Of a stretch of 64,000 bases of DNA, positions 45,501-56,336 are shown piece after piece. A program made the translations under genes and the position numbers. The stretch comes from Neostapfia colusana (Eukaryota; Streptophyta; Magnoliopsida; Poales; Poaceae): contig JASWHV010000018.1 in the NCBI GenBank assembly GCA_030760725.1, positions 23,468,273 through 23,532,272 of the forward strand, written 5' to 3'. Below the pieces are notes generated by a model. That model made no database searches. It saw nothing but the letters and a program-made list of their open reading frames with translations, and was not told the DNA's origin. Within the stretch, counting starts at the first letter, position 1. Each line of letters begins with the position of its first letter.

Positions 45501-47054
45501 CTTAGTCGGAAAGCCCACGTTCACAACTTAGCGGTTGCTGAGTTGGAAGATGAAGAACCCAGCCTCCGTGTCATTCCGTATGGCACGCTTTATAATCTCG
45601 CGCTCATTCCAACAATCCGTGAAGAGATTGTTGAGGCTCAAAGAAGAGACAGAGGTATGTCTCACATACGGAGAAGACTGGACAACGGAGAGGTGAAATG
45701 TTTCCGGAAGGATGAGAACGGTACAATATGGTTTAACGACCGTATAGTGGTACCGCGCAATATGAAACTCCGGAAGAAGATCTTGGATGAAGCCCACCTG
45801 TCAAAGTTTTCCATTCATCCCGGAAGTAACAAGATGTACCAAGATTTGAAACAGAAATTTTGGTGGACGAGGATGAAGAGGGAGATTGCTAAATACGTAT
45901 CCGAATGCGATACGTGTAGACGGGTCAAGGCTGATCATATGCGGAAAGCCGGACCGCTACAACCTTTGAAGATTCCGGCGTGGAAATGGGAGGATGTGAG
46001 TATGGACTTCATCGTCGGATTACCGCTCACATCCAGGAAGCATGACTCGATATGGGTGATTGTCGACCGGTTGACAAAGTCGGCTCATTTCATACCGGTG
46101 AACACTCATTATCGAGCAAGGCAATATGCGGAGTTATTCATCTCCAGAATTATATGTTCACATGGTGTTCCAAAGACCATCATTTCAGATCGAGGTACGC
46201 TGTTTGTTGCTCGATTTTGGGAGCAGCTGCATGCCTCGTTGGGCACCAAGTTGATTAGGAGCTCCGCATATCACCCTCAAACTGATGGACAAACGGAGAG
46301 GGTGAATCAAGTGCTCGAGGACATGTTGAGAGCATGTGCCATCCACCACGGTAGGAATTGGGACGATCACCTACCGCTGGCGGAGTTTTCATACAACAAC
46401 GGTTATCAAGCGAGTATTAAAATGGCACCGTATGAAGCTCTCTATGGCCGGAAGTGTCGCACACCACTGAATTGGTGTGAGTCCGGCGAAAGAGTTCTGT
46501 TTGGGATTGATCTTGTCAACGAAGCCGAAGATCGAGTTCGGTTGATACAAGAGAACTTAAAGGCTGCACAATCCCGACAGAAGAGCTACGCTGATCAGAG
46601 GCGTAGGCCATTACATTTTGACGTCGGAGAGCACATATATCTTCGTGTATCTCCGATGAAGGGAATTCACCGGTTCGGTGTAAAGGGGAAACTCGCTCCC
46701 CGTTTTATTGGTCCTTTTGCTATCACGGAGAAGTGCGGACCCGTAGCCTACCGGCTGGAATTACCGGCAAGTCTAGCGGGTGTTCATGATGTATTTCATG
46801 TTTCACAGCTGCGGAAGTGCCTCAAATTCACCGCTGCTGTTCGCACTGAGGACATCGACGAATTGAAACCGGACCTGACCTACACCGAGCGACCGGTCCA
46901 GATTTTGGATGAAAAGACCCGGGTAACCCGGAACCGGACGATCAAATTTTTCAAGGTGCTGTGGAGTAATCACACCGCGGAAGAGGCGACGTGGGAAAGT
47001 GAAGATTATCTCCGCACCAACTACCCGGAACTTTTATCTTTGTACAGTTTGTAA
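42585..47054 (+). CDS. gag-pol: T2 Gag-Pol polyprotein with chromodomain (1489 aa)
   Basis: One uninterrupted frame. I prefer the ATG at 42585 (MVRTHSPSRV) over the upstream in-frame ATG at 42465, whose 40-residue extension is Cys- and Phe-rich and unlike Gag. Domains in order: Retrotrans_gag (about 85-260), CCHC knuckle CSYCHRFGHFRQEC (330-343), protease DSGATHNF (Asp406), RT with FIDD at 717-720, RNase H (VYCDAS with Asp866, then YTDHKSLKY), integrase zinc region (CDTCRRVKADH) and core with Asp1141, Asp1202 and Glu1238 (35 residues between the last two), the GPF module, and a chromodomain-like C-terminus (about 1431-1489, KFFKVLWSNHTAEEATWE). All catalytic residues are present. Length matches T1 (1490 codons). 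Clade assignment to Tekay rests on the chromodomain, long LTRs and iMet PBS. Confidence 0.96.
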   Translation: MVRTHSPSRVDSSRQEDDDSTPPRAPPSTVWADVMAQMVESSQENTRLLQALVQQGLLQRAQQDVPLRNAYLDFLATQPPIFTEAHEPVEADQWLRVMESKFGVFECDEYQKTSFAAQQLHGAAGNWWFAYLATVPEGHQVEWTEFREAFRARHIPMGFIKAQQQEFRNLKQGDMSVLDYVRRFNLLAQYAPAYATSEAAMCDYFFYGLSAILKEKLALFNQGSYTELISAALLQEQATLECQAEKRDREDVQEDTTIVPRKYRVVYHTPSDEIWQAPGRSTPYRFPAQESYLEAAPLPQQRMIPVASLLQPSASTSQPQVNEEPGKPPCSYCHRFGHFRQECREKLVNTRQPSSSGGMPPPAPVNITALQSGSVQHLAIEDVPEGAPVLAGMFTLKDVPVLVLFDSGATHNFISKTCVDQHQLSTNTPTTSFLIRSPGGNISANQIVSRAALCLGGKIYPTSLIMLDRQKIDIILGMSWLNRHGAVLNIGDRTVQIDSPIHGQHTLFLDSEDTDMVEAYHTEALKIEDIPVVRDYPDVFPDDLPGMPPERDVEFKIELAPGTTPISRRPYKMAPNELAELKEQLNELMSKGFIRPSSSPWGCSALFVKKKDKTLRLCVDYRPLNAVTIKNKYPLPRIDILFDQLVGAKVFSKMDLRSGYHQIKIRPEDIPKTAFSTRYGLYEYLVMSFGLTNAPAHFMYLMNSVFMPELDKFVVVFIDDILVYSKSEEEHAEHLCIVLQRLREHQLYAKFSKCEFWIDQVPFLGHIISAEGIAVDPSKIEQVLKWESPKSVHEVRSFLGLAGYYRRFIPSFSKIAKPMTELLKKGTKYMWNAACEAAFKTLVKHLTTAPVLAQPDTTKPFDVYCDASGIGLGCVLMQEGRVVAYGSRQLRNHEQNYPTHDLELAAVVLALKMWRHYLLGNLVHLYTDHKSLKYIFTQKELNMRQRRWLELIKDYEIEIHYHPGKANVVADALSRKAHVHNLAVAELEDEEPSLRVIPYGTLYNLALIPTIREEIVEAQRRDRGMSHIRRRLDNGEVKCFRKDENGTIWFNDRIVVPRNMKLRKKILDEAHLSKFSIHPGSNKMYQDLKQKFWWTRMKREIAKYVSECDTCRRVKADHMRKAGPLQPLKIPAWKWEDVSMDFIVGLPLTSRKHDSIWVIVDRLTKSAHFIPVNTHYRARQYAELFISRIICSHGVPKTIISDRGTLFVARFWEQLHASLGTKLIRSSAYHPQTDGQTERVNQVLEDMLRACAIHHGRNWDDHLPLAEFSYNNGYQASIKMAPYEALYGRKCRTPLNWCESGERVLFGIDLVNEAEDRVRLIQENLKAAQSRQKSYADQRRRPLHFDVGEHIYLRVSPMKGIHRFGVKGKLAPRFIGPFAITEKCGPVAYRLELPASLAGVHDVFHVSQLRKCLKFTAAVRTEDIDELKPDLTYTERPVQILDEKTRVTRNRTIKFFKVLWSNHTAEEATWESEDYLRTNYPELLSLYSL

Positions 47055-47101
47055 TTACCTCTCCCGTCTCGTTCCTCTTTTGTAATCTCGGGACGAGATT
47101 C

Positions 47102-47118
47102 TTTTAAGGGGGGAGGAA
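47102..47118 (+). promoter_or_regulatory. Polypurine tract of T2
   Basis: TTTTAAGGGGGGAGGAA immediately before the 3' LTR TGTAAAAG; primes plus-strand synthesis. Confidence 0.9.
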
Positions 47119-50100
47119 TGTAAAAGTCTCAAAAATGTGTATGAATAAAAACTATGGTTTGAGTTCATATGTGTGGCAATGACAGGAAAAATGGGACTTG
47201 CTAAAACTTTTCTTCATGCAAAGTAATACATGGATGAACATCCAACATGAGGTTCACCTTTTTATTTAAAAATGTTGAACCAATAAGGAGTTAAATACCT
47301 CTTTGCATGTAAGTTTAAAATTCAGATTTGAAATTCAAAGTTCACACATATGGTGACCCAAAAACTTTGAATTAACATGCAGCCATATAGTTGAGTTTTT
47401 AGGGAAAAGGTTATCACCAACTTTTCAATTGTAGGGTGGGCTCAAAGGAGAGCTAAAGTGAGGAAATTGCAAATTCTAAACCAAATTCAGATTTAGTCTT
47501 GCAAATTCAAACTAAATTTGAAGAATTCAAATTCTAGCCCACCTTTTTAAAATTTAGCATTTTGGGGAGTGAAAAGATCAGCTTGAGAAGATATTTGCTG
47601 AAGAAATGGGGGGTGGGACCCACAGGTCATAGAGCTAAAGGAGGAGACTTACTCCCTAAGTATTGCTCTCGGTGGGGACTTTTCCCGAGCAGCTCGCGAG
47701 CGCCACCGAGCAGCTTGCCGGTGACAGCTCCTGCTGCCGGTTTCCATGCGCTGGCGCCCTGGGGTCGGTCCTGGCCGCACCCCCAACGTGATAACGTGCT
47801 CCCCCGGCCGAAGCAAAGCACAATTGCTTTCTCCTCCTCGCAAACAAACCGAGAGCAGAGCACCTCGTCGGCGCTGCTCCACTGCCCCTGTCTCCCGGCC
47901 AGACCAGCGCCTCTCCGACAGGCTCAAGAGGTCACAGAGGTGCGCCAGGAGGTACTGATCCTCATCCCGTCGTCCTCTTGCTCTCCCCCGACGCCGGCTC
48001 GCCGGAATTCGAGTTTTGGCGCCGGTGCACGTATAAAACAGCATGTGTTTAATTCGGGAAATTCTCCCAAACCGATTGATCACACCTCCTACAATTCAAA
48101 CCACAGCAACTAGATGCCCTAGCGCCCTCCCACACCGAAAACCAAAGGAAACCGGCCCTCCTAGGCCCCGGGCGACGAGAAATCATCGCCGGCGGCCAAA
48201 ACATCCATGGTCCACGGTGAGGACTAGGTTGCAGCCACTTCCTGCATGATCTGATCCCCGTTCCATGTTCCTAGAGCCATAGGGATGCTGTAGGACATCA
48301 TAGCTCGCCGGGAGATGCCTTGGACACGCTGGAACGCGTCCATGTCGAGCTCCCGAGCCGCCCCACCGGTGCCGACCCACCTACAGCCGTTTTCATGCGG
48401 GGAAACCTTGCCCGGCAGCTGCGCCACGTTCCCAGGAGCATGTAGGGCGAAACCGGAGCTCATTTGGTGGAGAAATGAGGGAGAACGAGCCATGCCAAGT
48501 TTTCTGCTGGTGTGCACCGCGGGCTCTGGCGGGAGGTTGAAGAAGCACCTGACCCGTGGGCCCCACGCGCGACTGTGCTGTTTAAAATCAAACAGAGAGT
48601 TGTGCAAACTTGTAAAATGCATAACTTGGTGTAGGAAGCTCCAAAAATAGTGAGATAAATTTTGTTGGATTCCTTTAAGAGAGTACTATCCAGAGGTACA
48701 ACCCAATTTGTATGAAACGAATTATTTAATTCTGGAAAATTCTTGGAAGGTTTTCTGAAAAAGAATTATAGAGGGAGTTTGGTTTATCCAAAAATACCCA
48801 AATTTTGCCAGAATATTCTTTAGCATATTGTTGACCTCATAGCAAATTTTCAGCTCATTTGAAGATCATTTGAGTAGGGATTTGCTAAAAACAATCTGCT
48901 GTGTTCATAAGAGTCCAGAAACATTTTCAGAAAATGTTTCCCACTTCAAAAATCTGTTCTGAGCAATCCATAGCTCCAAAAATCATAGGAAAATTTAGGC
49001 AAGCTCTATGGGACATACTTGGAATTGTAGTTCACTTAGTTGGGCATGAAAATGCACATTACTACAGAATTAATTCTATTGAGTACAAATGCTTAAAGAA
49101 TTGTTCTGGGAGAACTACCCAAGTAAAAGGGCTGAATTTTGGACCAGATGACTCTCATGTGATCAAAAACTCACATGTAAATTATAAGCCCAAGATGAGT
49201 CCTGGAACTCCCTGTTCTTATTCTCCATACTTATGTATAAGGGAAAAATACATAAGAGATATTGTGAGAATTATGGGGGACACAATATGACTCCACATTA
49301 GCTGCAATTTGGCAAGCTAAATCCTTAGGTAGTATAGAACCTGCTGTAAAAGTTTTGAGGCCATTGGAGTTCTTGTTCTCCAGTTGCACTCAAATCCTTT
49401 CAGCTTATCTATTATGTTCATTAGAGAAAAGGGTTAGTGTATAGCTAAGGGCCTTAAGGTCAAATTAGTTTAATTCTGTTCTTTGCACAACAGAGGCAAA
49501 CCAAGCCATGCTTGGCTTTTCCACACAACCTCTGTTCTTAAGAAAGTAATTCTATAACTTCTTTCCATTACATCCCATGAAACATATGCATATGCATCTC
49601 AATAGGAACCACAACGAAGGGGACTCAAAGGAGTGATTCATTGAAGTGGATCAAGCTCCGGAGAGTCAAGGGTGGATCTGCAAGGATACTAACTGCTTAT
49701 ATACGACTACCCTGCAAAACAGGCAAGCTCCGGTTTGCATTTAACAGCTGTTAAGTTTTTATTTTGTACTCACTTTCGGTCAAGATATGAACTGTGCATT
49801 AGGTATAGTGATTGATACTCCTCTTGCATAGCCAAATGACCCATGGAGTATTGGGTAGGTGTCTTTCACCGTGTAGAACTGCCATGCTTAAGTACGGTTC
49901 GGTAGAAGTCGAGTGGTGAGATGCTACTCGCAGATTTAGGAACAACAGGGGCATACGGGATTGGTTCGTAATTAAATTAGCAAGTTAAAATTGAGACCGG
50001 AAGGTTGTAGGAGCAGCAGGACATAGGGGCCTGGGTGCTGTAGACCTGTCCGTGTCGGTCAAGGACCGATCCGTATGCGGCCCTGTTGAACAAGTTTGAG

Positions 50101-51164
50101 TTGTGTACCGGACTCATGCTGGCTATATGGGACCCAGTAAACCGATGTACCTCGGGAAGCTGTCGTTGGGACTTTTCGGGTCGCCTCAGGCGGACGGCCG
50201 GTGTGCAGTATGTGGGGAATATTCTCATGACATCTCACGTCGGAAGGTGCACCATGAGAGTAGCTACTGTACGGGGCGACTTGATCGATTCAGCGGGGGT
50301 GAAACGGGGGAAAGGCTGCCACGTACGACGTCAGTGATGGTTGTTGTAGGCAACGTCGAGTACGGGCGTACGTGTCGTGTAGTCCGGGTGTTATTGATTC
50401 GAATCACCGTCGCTCGCGGAATGGACCGAGCATACTTGTTCTCACAGTCGTGACGTAGTAAGAACTTGCATGAGAAAGGAACTAATCATATTGATGTGAA
50501 GTATTATACTAGTGTTGTATTGGATCTCGATGAATAGGCTAGTGCAAACTCGATTCTTTTATGCCATGAGCAATTTACATCGGGGGAAAGCGTTTCTTGT
50601 TTGATTGTGGACTCCCGATGTAGCGTGCCCAGGGTTACTTAAAATGCTGCAATTAATACCTGAAAGTAAGGATTCACTTTTAGGCGAGTTAATTATGCTT
50701 ATGCCATCCTATGTTAGGTTCATAACCTCACTTAGAGTTTCATGTTTAGGGAGACGGTTAAGTCTTGCTGAGCGTTATGCTCACGGATGCTATCCGAGTT
50801 GTTTTGCAGGTAATTGACTAGCTGATTATGAGAAGGGGTGCCGATGAGACTCGGGAACCTCCGAGTGCTTACTCTAAGAGCATCCTCGCCGCTGCAGATT
50901 GTCTTCGTGTTGCTAGTAAGAAACGTCCGCGGGCTGGACCGTTTCTTTGTTGCTAGTTTAGATATGAGTCGTGAGAGTGATAGTCTTCCGCTGTAGTTTA
51001 CTCTGATATACTTATTTGTAAAACAATCTTGTACGCTTCCGCAAACTATTTATGTAATATGATGTATGTTCATCGACCCGTGTGCTGTTGGGTGCCGCAT
51101 AACACGGCACCACCCGACGAGGTCCCGTGGGGCCGTCTCAGCGTGGCATCTGAGCGCTGTCACA
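47119..51164 (+). repeat. T2 3' LTR (4046 bp)
   Basis: Same length as the 5' LTR and nearly identical throughout, including all small open frames. Ends GCTGTCACA, followed by the TSD catat and X4 gag. Confidence 0.97.
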
Positions 51165-51169
51165 CATAT

Positions 51170-52198
51170 GCGCCGCAAGTAGCGGCTCCGGCCTACGTGG
51201 TGCCAGGTGCGAACCACCTGTTCGCAGCGCCAGTACCTGCAGCAGCAGGTGCAGGATGTGCGGCCCTTGCACCCCACCTTCGCTTTGCAAGGTGGCCGCG
51301 CAAGTTTCGCCCGCACTTGCCCGAGAAGTACGATGGAAGCGTCAACCCAGCGGAGTTCCTCCAGATCTACTCCACCTCCGTACTTTCTGCAGGAGGCGAT
51401 GAGGCTGTCATGGCCAACTACTTTCCCGTCGCCTTGACCGGCCCAGCCCGGTCCTGGCTCATGAATCTACCCCAGGGGTCCATAACCTCTTGGGGTGAGC
51501 TCTGCCGGCAGTTCGTCGCCAACTTCGGCAGCTCCTACACCCGTCCCGGCACGGAACTCGACCTCCACGCCGTCAAACAACAACCTGGGGAGTCGCTGCG
51601 CTCTTTCATCCAGCGGTTCTCTCAGGTGCGCAACACCATCCCACATATCCAAAGCGCCTCTGTGGTGTTGGCGTTCCGACAGGGTGTCCGGGACGAGAAA
51701 ATGCTCGAGAAGCTCGTGACCAGAGAGGTCAGCGACGTCTCGGAGCTCTTTAGCCTGGCGGACAAGTGCGCCAGAGCAGCCGAAGGGCGGAACTGGCACG
51801 CACTGCCGACCTCCGAGTCAGGAGGGCAGCCCGGGTCCGGTGCTGCTGCCTATGGTGGTGGCAAGAAGACCAAGAACCGGGGGAATAGGAAGATGAAGTC
51901 ACCATTCACGGCCCCCGTCGCCGCAGCTGCGACAACCAGTGGAGCTCGGGGGCCGCGCCCCGACAAGAGGCAGCGGCAATCACCGGCCCCAGACAGTGGC
52001 CAAGGCGGGCTATGCCCCGTGCATGGCACCTGCAACCATACAGCTGCCGAGTGCTGGGAGATCCAGAGGCTCGCAGAGCGCTTCCGCAATGGAAGACAGC
52101 AGAGGGCTGAAGCACCGCCCTACCCTCAGAGGGATGGCAAACAGAAGGCCGATGCCCCAGTCACCGCTGCCCACCAGGTGGGGTTCCAGGAGCCTTAG
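51170..52198 (+). pseudogene. gag: X4 gag, C-terminal part
   Basis: In-frame continuation of 36361-36987, 342 codons plus stop. It holds the Retrotrans_gag region (FARWPRKFRPHLPEKYDGSV, SWLMNLPQGSITSWGELCRQ, PGESLRSFIQRFSQVRNTIP). It then has a basic Pro-rich segment and a Cys/His cluster CPVHGTCNHTAAEC (from 52013), which looks like a zinc-knuckle equivalent. It stops TAG at 52196-52198 near where X1 and X3 would run on into protease. T2 separates it from its start codon; the first Met of the local open frame lies in the T2 LTR and is not meaningful. Confidence 0.9.
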
Positions 52199-52850
52199 CG
52201 TGTCATAAAGACAGTACATGACGCTGAGGACTCCAGTTCCGACTATGACGGGCCAAGGCGTTAGCCAGCTACGGCACGCCTCCGTGCCTCGAACATACCT
52301 CTCGGGGGCTGCCTAGGGTCCGTCAACCCCTTGAAGACCTTGCCAGAAGGGGGGGACGCCTTAGGTCATCCAAAGTGAGCCCTTGTCCACCTACCCCTTG
52401 AAGGCCTTATCCAGAAGGGGAGAACTCCCCGGGCGACCCCGAGAGAAGCCACGCAGGACCTGATCCAGCGTGAAGACAACAACTTCGACAAGACTCGGCT
52501 TGCAGGGAACACCCCACAACGCAAGGTCTCCGCTAATGCTCTAAGCACTACCACCAAAGAACCAAACATGAAGGGGGCCCGCAAGAGGGCAGCCTGGTGA
52601 AGTGGCACGCTATATTCCAAGAAGGACCCATAAGCTCTCCCCCAGCAGGGAAGGTCCCTTCCGAATCATGAAAGCTGCCGCCCCAGGTACACATGCCTTT
52701 CAACCGAGATTGGGATCCATTCCCAAAAATCCTTGCCATGGAGCAACACTGTAAGTCCTACTTACTGAGCATCAGTAGAACAGGGTTATTCACTTCTGTA
52801 ATAGACCCCATAGAACTTAGGAACAGAGCTTGGGGTAGCTAAGTCTCAAG
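52199..52850 (+). pseudogene. X4 residual pol C-terminus
   Basis: Gag-end sequence (DSSSDYDG) gives way to a stretch with no recognised domain. At about 52630-52730 a KLSPSREGPFRIMKA-like reading matches the GPF end of Ty3/Gypsy integrase. Protease, RT, RNase H and the integrase core are missing. Confidence 0.55.
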
Positions 52851-54114
52851 GGACGGTACAGGACTACGTCCAGTTTAGCCTGGTTCCGACCCTAAGCGCG
52901 TAGAGTCTTGCTTCCCTTGTAGACGAGGCGGAACATTGCCCCCACGAACAGCCAGAATTCCACCTATGGGCGCGAATACAGAGACCTGTTCTACTTAGCT
53001 CCTTCTCATGCACTCATTTAAATTATGCATTAATTTTTATGATCGCACTATCTCTGTATGTTCATCATACGTCTAGCTCCCCCTCTCCTGCGCTCATCCA
53101 TAGTCGGCATTTGCTATCCTCCCGAAGGCGGCTGCGCTTGAGGCACCTGCCGATGGCCGAGTGAGTCTCTCGGGCCTCCCCCAGTCAGGTGTTGCGGTGT
53201 CAGTTGGTCACCTCCAGAAAAGGCCAGCGTTGTGCATGGGGGGTCCAGGGTGCGTGACCAGCTTAGCCGGCCCAGAGCCCAAAGCATGCGCATCCTGCTC
53301 TCCGGAGGTCCAGGGGAGTACGTCCGCTTTGCCTGGTCATGAACCCAAAGCGCGTGCACTCTGCTTCCCCAGCGCATGGCCCGGTACTAGGGATCGGACG
53401 GCCGTACCCGGACCTCGGAGGGAGCCGGAGCTCCGGCGCCTCGTGCACAGAATTGCCCAAGCCCCGTATAGCGGGCCAGGACCATAAGACGGATAAGACT
53501 AGGAGACAGGAGGGGAGGACCCCCCGAGGAGAATTACGTTTCCTCTACCTGTGTGCAGGACCTTCAGGTTACGGCAACAGGGATTGCATGAAGCGGGGGG
53601 AAAGGAGCTACCAGCTACACCGGCCTGGGACTGGAAGGACCGGGACCCGCCCCTCCAGCTGGGGCGGGGCCCGGGGGCCCCGCGTGTCCAGCAGGCCCGG
53701 AACTCTCTCCTTCCTTGAGGACGGCTCCGGGCTCGCCACGTGGCAGGCAGGAACCGGACCTCCCCCCTCAGCGGGAGGGCTCCGAAAGCCCTACGTGTCC
53801 AACATGACCGGAGCTCCCGTCTCTTGAGGAGGAGCTCCGGACCCACCACGTGGCCGGCAGATTTGGAGCCCCCCATAGGGCGAGGTTCTGAGACCTCCGG
53901 GGGCCCCTAACACGGTTAGGACCCGGGGGGGTGTCTGTGCGAAGCTCCGAGATTGGAAATGACCTCTGAGTACCTTGCGGAGCTAAGGACTCAGCCAGGC
54001 AAAGCCAAGAAGGAGGGAAAAAGCATCACAGACACAAGTATCCAAGAGAGTCAAATTAAGCAAGGCTCCTTGAGCTGGACTACAGACTCGATAAAAAAAA
54101 GGGAGAAGCAAGTC
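52851..54114. other. X4 post-pol spacer
   Basis: Non-coding. GTAGAGTCTTGCTTCCCTT (about 52901) and the AT-rich island at 53012-53045 match X3 and X2. 53640-53880 has GC-rich LTR-like repeats with CCACGTGG (53728, 53846). No gene seen; the open frames are low complexity. Confidence 0.55.
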
Positions 54115-55845
54115 CTAAGGACCTCCCAGCTCTCGCCGGAACCTTGCGGCTACAAGGGCGGCCACATCCTCGACTTCAGCCCTGGCAGCTTCCTCCCGCT
54201 CCGCGGCTGGGCCCTCTCTTGCTGGCTCCAGTGAGAAAGAGGGGTCGCGGCTCTTGAAGCATGCCAGCACATGCGAGGCGACCTCTAAAGCTAAGCCGCG
54301 GCCCTTGGCTTCAAGCTCGCTGGCGACCACCGAGTCGAGTCTGTCCAGCTTGGCGCCGATCGACTCCAATGCAGGGATCACCTCTGCCACCTGCAATGAG
54401 GGAGTTGCGGCCCTCACCGGACTGAAACCAAGAGGGATCAGGGCGGACCCCGCTCGATCCACGAAGCTTGAGACCGCAAGGGCCTCGGAGGACCGTAGGG
54501 CTGAGAGCTCCTCCACCTCGCGGCGGGCCGCCCGCAGAGCCTCCAGGTTCCTCCCGGAGAATTCCTTCTCCTTGGCCGCCAGGGAACTCTCCCGAAGGCG
54601 GAGAGTCTCGGCTAGCCGCTCCAACTCAGCGGCCCTGAAGCCGGCAGTCAACTCCCGGTCCAAGACCGCCCGGCGATCATGGGAGACCTGTTCATCCCTC
54701 AAGTCAAGGTCTGCCTTCAGAATCTCCAGCTCCTCCATCCGAGCTCGGAGGTCATCCTCGCCCGCAGCCAGCTGCGCGGCGACCCTCTCTGCCTCAGCTG
54801 CCACGGAACGCTCCCGCTCCTCAATGGCGAGTTCGCGGCGCTCCAACCGCTGCCGTATTTCCACAACAGCAGAGAGGCTCTCTTCGGCCCGGGCGTGAGC
54901 CTCCAGGGCCTCCCTGTTGATCCACCGCGACTGGGTGTCCATGCGGTCAACAGCCCGCTTCATCCGGTCGACAAGCGTTTCCCTGAAGTCGAGCAACTCC
55001 CGCCTGGAGTCGAGCTCGCTCTTAACCTTCGCGGTCCTCTCCCGCAAAAGGTTCCCCCAGGTGAGGAGGCGGTCCCGTTCAACCGTATACTCCTCCCGCT
55101 CGCGCCCTAGTGCAGCCAAGACCTGCCGGACGCTCGACTCGGCAAGCGCGAAGGCGTCCACCAGAGGCAATGGAGCAACAGAGGCTGGGGCAGTCCCTCC
55201 GACCTCCACCATTACCTTGTCCTCAGGAAGAGCCGACGCGCCAGACGCCGAGACGAGACGTCGATCAAGAGAAGCTGGCTCCGCGGCACTGGCAGCCAGG
55301 CCAGCCGGGCTCTTTTCAGCTTCTGGCTCCTTGACCTGAGGAGAGGGACGAGCCGGGGAAGATGGAGCTGGAGAAGGAGCCAGGCCGCCTAGTGCAGGGT
55401 CAACCTGTGCTGGCTCGGGGGCCGCGGTAGCCATCTCGGCAGGGAGAGACGGCGCCGCCGTGGAGTCCGGGCACACCGGAACAGGAGAAGTCCGCGCTGG
55501 CCTGGGGGCCGCAGCAGTTGCCCCTGGCTCCGAGCGCATCGGCCCAGATTCCCCGCAAGACGGGGAAGGCCGGGAAGCGCGGACACTCCAGTGGGCTCTA
55601 AACCCTGACTTCCGAGCCGGGGTAGGATTTCCAGAGCCCGCTACCGTCTCCGACGACCGCTCCGCAGTCGCTTGGACTGGCGGAACAGAAGACGCCACAG
55701 AGGCTTCCCCCAGTACATCAGCCCGGGGCCTCTTCGAGTCGCCACCGGAGGGAGTGTCAGGCACCCCAGAATCCCGACTTGGCACCGGCGCCGTTGCTGG
55801 AGGGGATCGAGCGCGTTTCTTCTCTGGCAGCGGGTTGGAAGCCAT
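54115..55845 (-). CDS. X4 antisense ORF: coiled-coil protein lacking the Transposase_28 domain
   Basis: Uninterrupted from MASNPLPE (55843-55845) to the stop at 54115-54117, 576 aa (589 aa from an upstream in-frame Met). The first residues match X3, then it jumps straight to KKRARSPPATAP, skipping the about 280-residue Transposase_28 segment without loss of frame. A Ser/Pro/Ala linker follows, then a long coiled coil rich in Glu, Arg and Ala (54300-55150: SLSAVVEIRQRLERRELAIE and similar). KKRARSPP and DSKRPR could be nuclear localisation signals. No intron at the position where X3 has one. Function unknown; such antisense ORFs are known from Tat elements. Confidence 0.8.
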   Translation of the reverse strand: MASNPLPEKKRARSPPATAPVPSRDSGVPDTPSGGDSKRPRADVLGEASVASSVPPVQATAERSSETVAGSGNPTPARKSGFRAHWSVRASRPSPSCGESGPMRSEPGATAAAPRPARTSPVPVCPDSTAAPSLPAEMATAAPEPAQVDPALGGLAPSPAPSSPARPSPQVKEPEAEKSPAGLAASAAEPASLDRRLVSASGASALPEDKVMVEVGGTAPASVAPLPLVDAFALAESSVRQVLAALGREREEYTVERDRLLTWGNLLRERTAKVKSELDSRRELLDFRETLVDRMKRAVDRMDTQSRWINREALEAHARAEESLSAVVEIRQRLERRELAIEERERSVAAEAERVAAQLAAGEDDLRARMEELEILKADLDLRDEQVSHDRRAVLDRELTAGFRAAELERLAETLRLRESSLAAKEKEFSGRNLEALRAARREVEELSALRSSEALAVSSFVDRAGSALIPLGFSPVRAATPSLQVAEVIPALESIGAKLDRLDSVVASELEAKGRGLALEVASHVLACFKSRDPSFSLEPAREGPAAEREEAARAEVEDVAALVAARFRRELGGP

Positions 55846-56336
55846 GGCAAGGGAGAGCTCAAAGGCAAGAAAGCAAAAGCGCAAGAGTCCAAGAAGAAAC
55901 GCAGAGAAGTGCGAAGGGAAGCTACAATGTGGGTGAGACCCCCTCTAAAAAGCTTCCCGGTGCAGTTCCAAGCGATTCGGAACTCTTCGAATACCGCGCA
56001 CCCGCAACCGCTTCGGTTCCAAGACCGAGTGCCGATGACGGGTGGGCCCAAGCCGCTTAACTGGAGTGGTGGGGGCAAGGAGTCAGTCTCCTAAAAAGAT
56101 GAGCCGGCAAGGCCCTTCGGCGGTTCCCGAAGAAAGCGCCGCAACGTGCAGAAGTGGCAGCCTTGGGAACCACCGCAGTAAAAGCAGTCATCAAGTGAGC
56201 GCACGCTCTCACGACCCCGCGGCCGTTCGTGCTCCGGCAGCGGCCAATTCGGGACTTAAAGAAAGTGCGCAGATCGGAAGAGACGGAGGTCCCACCTCGG
56301 GCTCGCTATCTCCCCCGAGATGGGCCCGGGGGCCAC
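55846..56336 (-). other. X4 non-coding stretch between the antisense ORF and the 3' LTR
   Basis: Matches X3 26868-27358. Likely the 5' region of the antisense gene; ends GATGGGCCCGGGGGCCAC next to the 3' LTR (presumed PPT). No other feature seen. Confidence 0.5.

Larger units (their letters stand above)
36988..51164 (+). mobile_element. T2: intact Tekay-type chromodomain Ty3/Gypsy element, nested in X4 gag
   Basis: Complete 14,177-bp element. The LTRs 36988-41033 and 47119-51164 are both exactly 4046 bp. TSD catat at 36983-36987 and 51165-51169. PBS for initiator tRNA-Met, one uninterrupted Gag-Pol ORF and a PPT. I found three LTR differences by eye (37730/47851 A/G, 38003/48134 G/A, 40331/50462 A/G, positions approximate), all transitions. 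This implies very recent insertion and possible autonomy. Confidence 0.97.
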
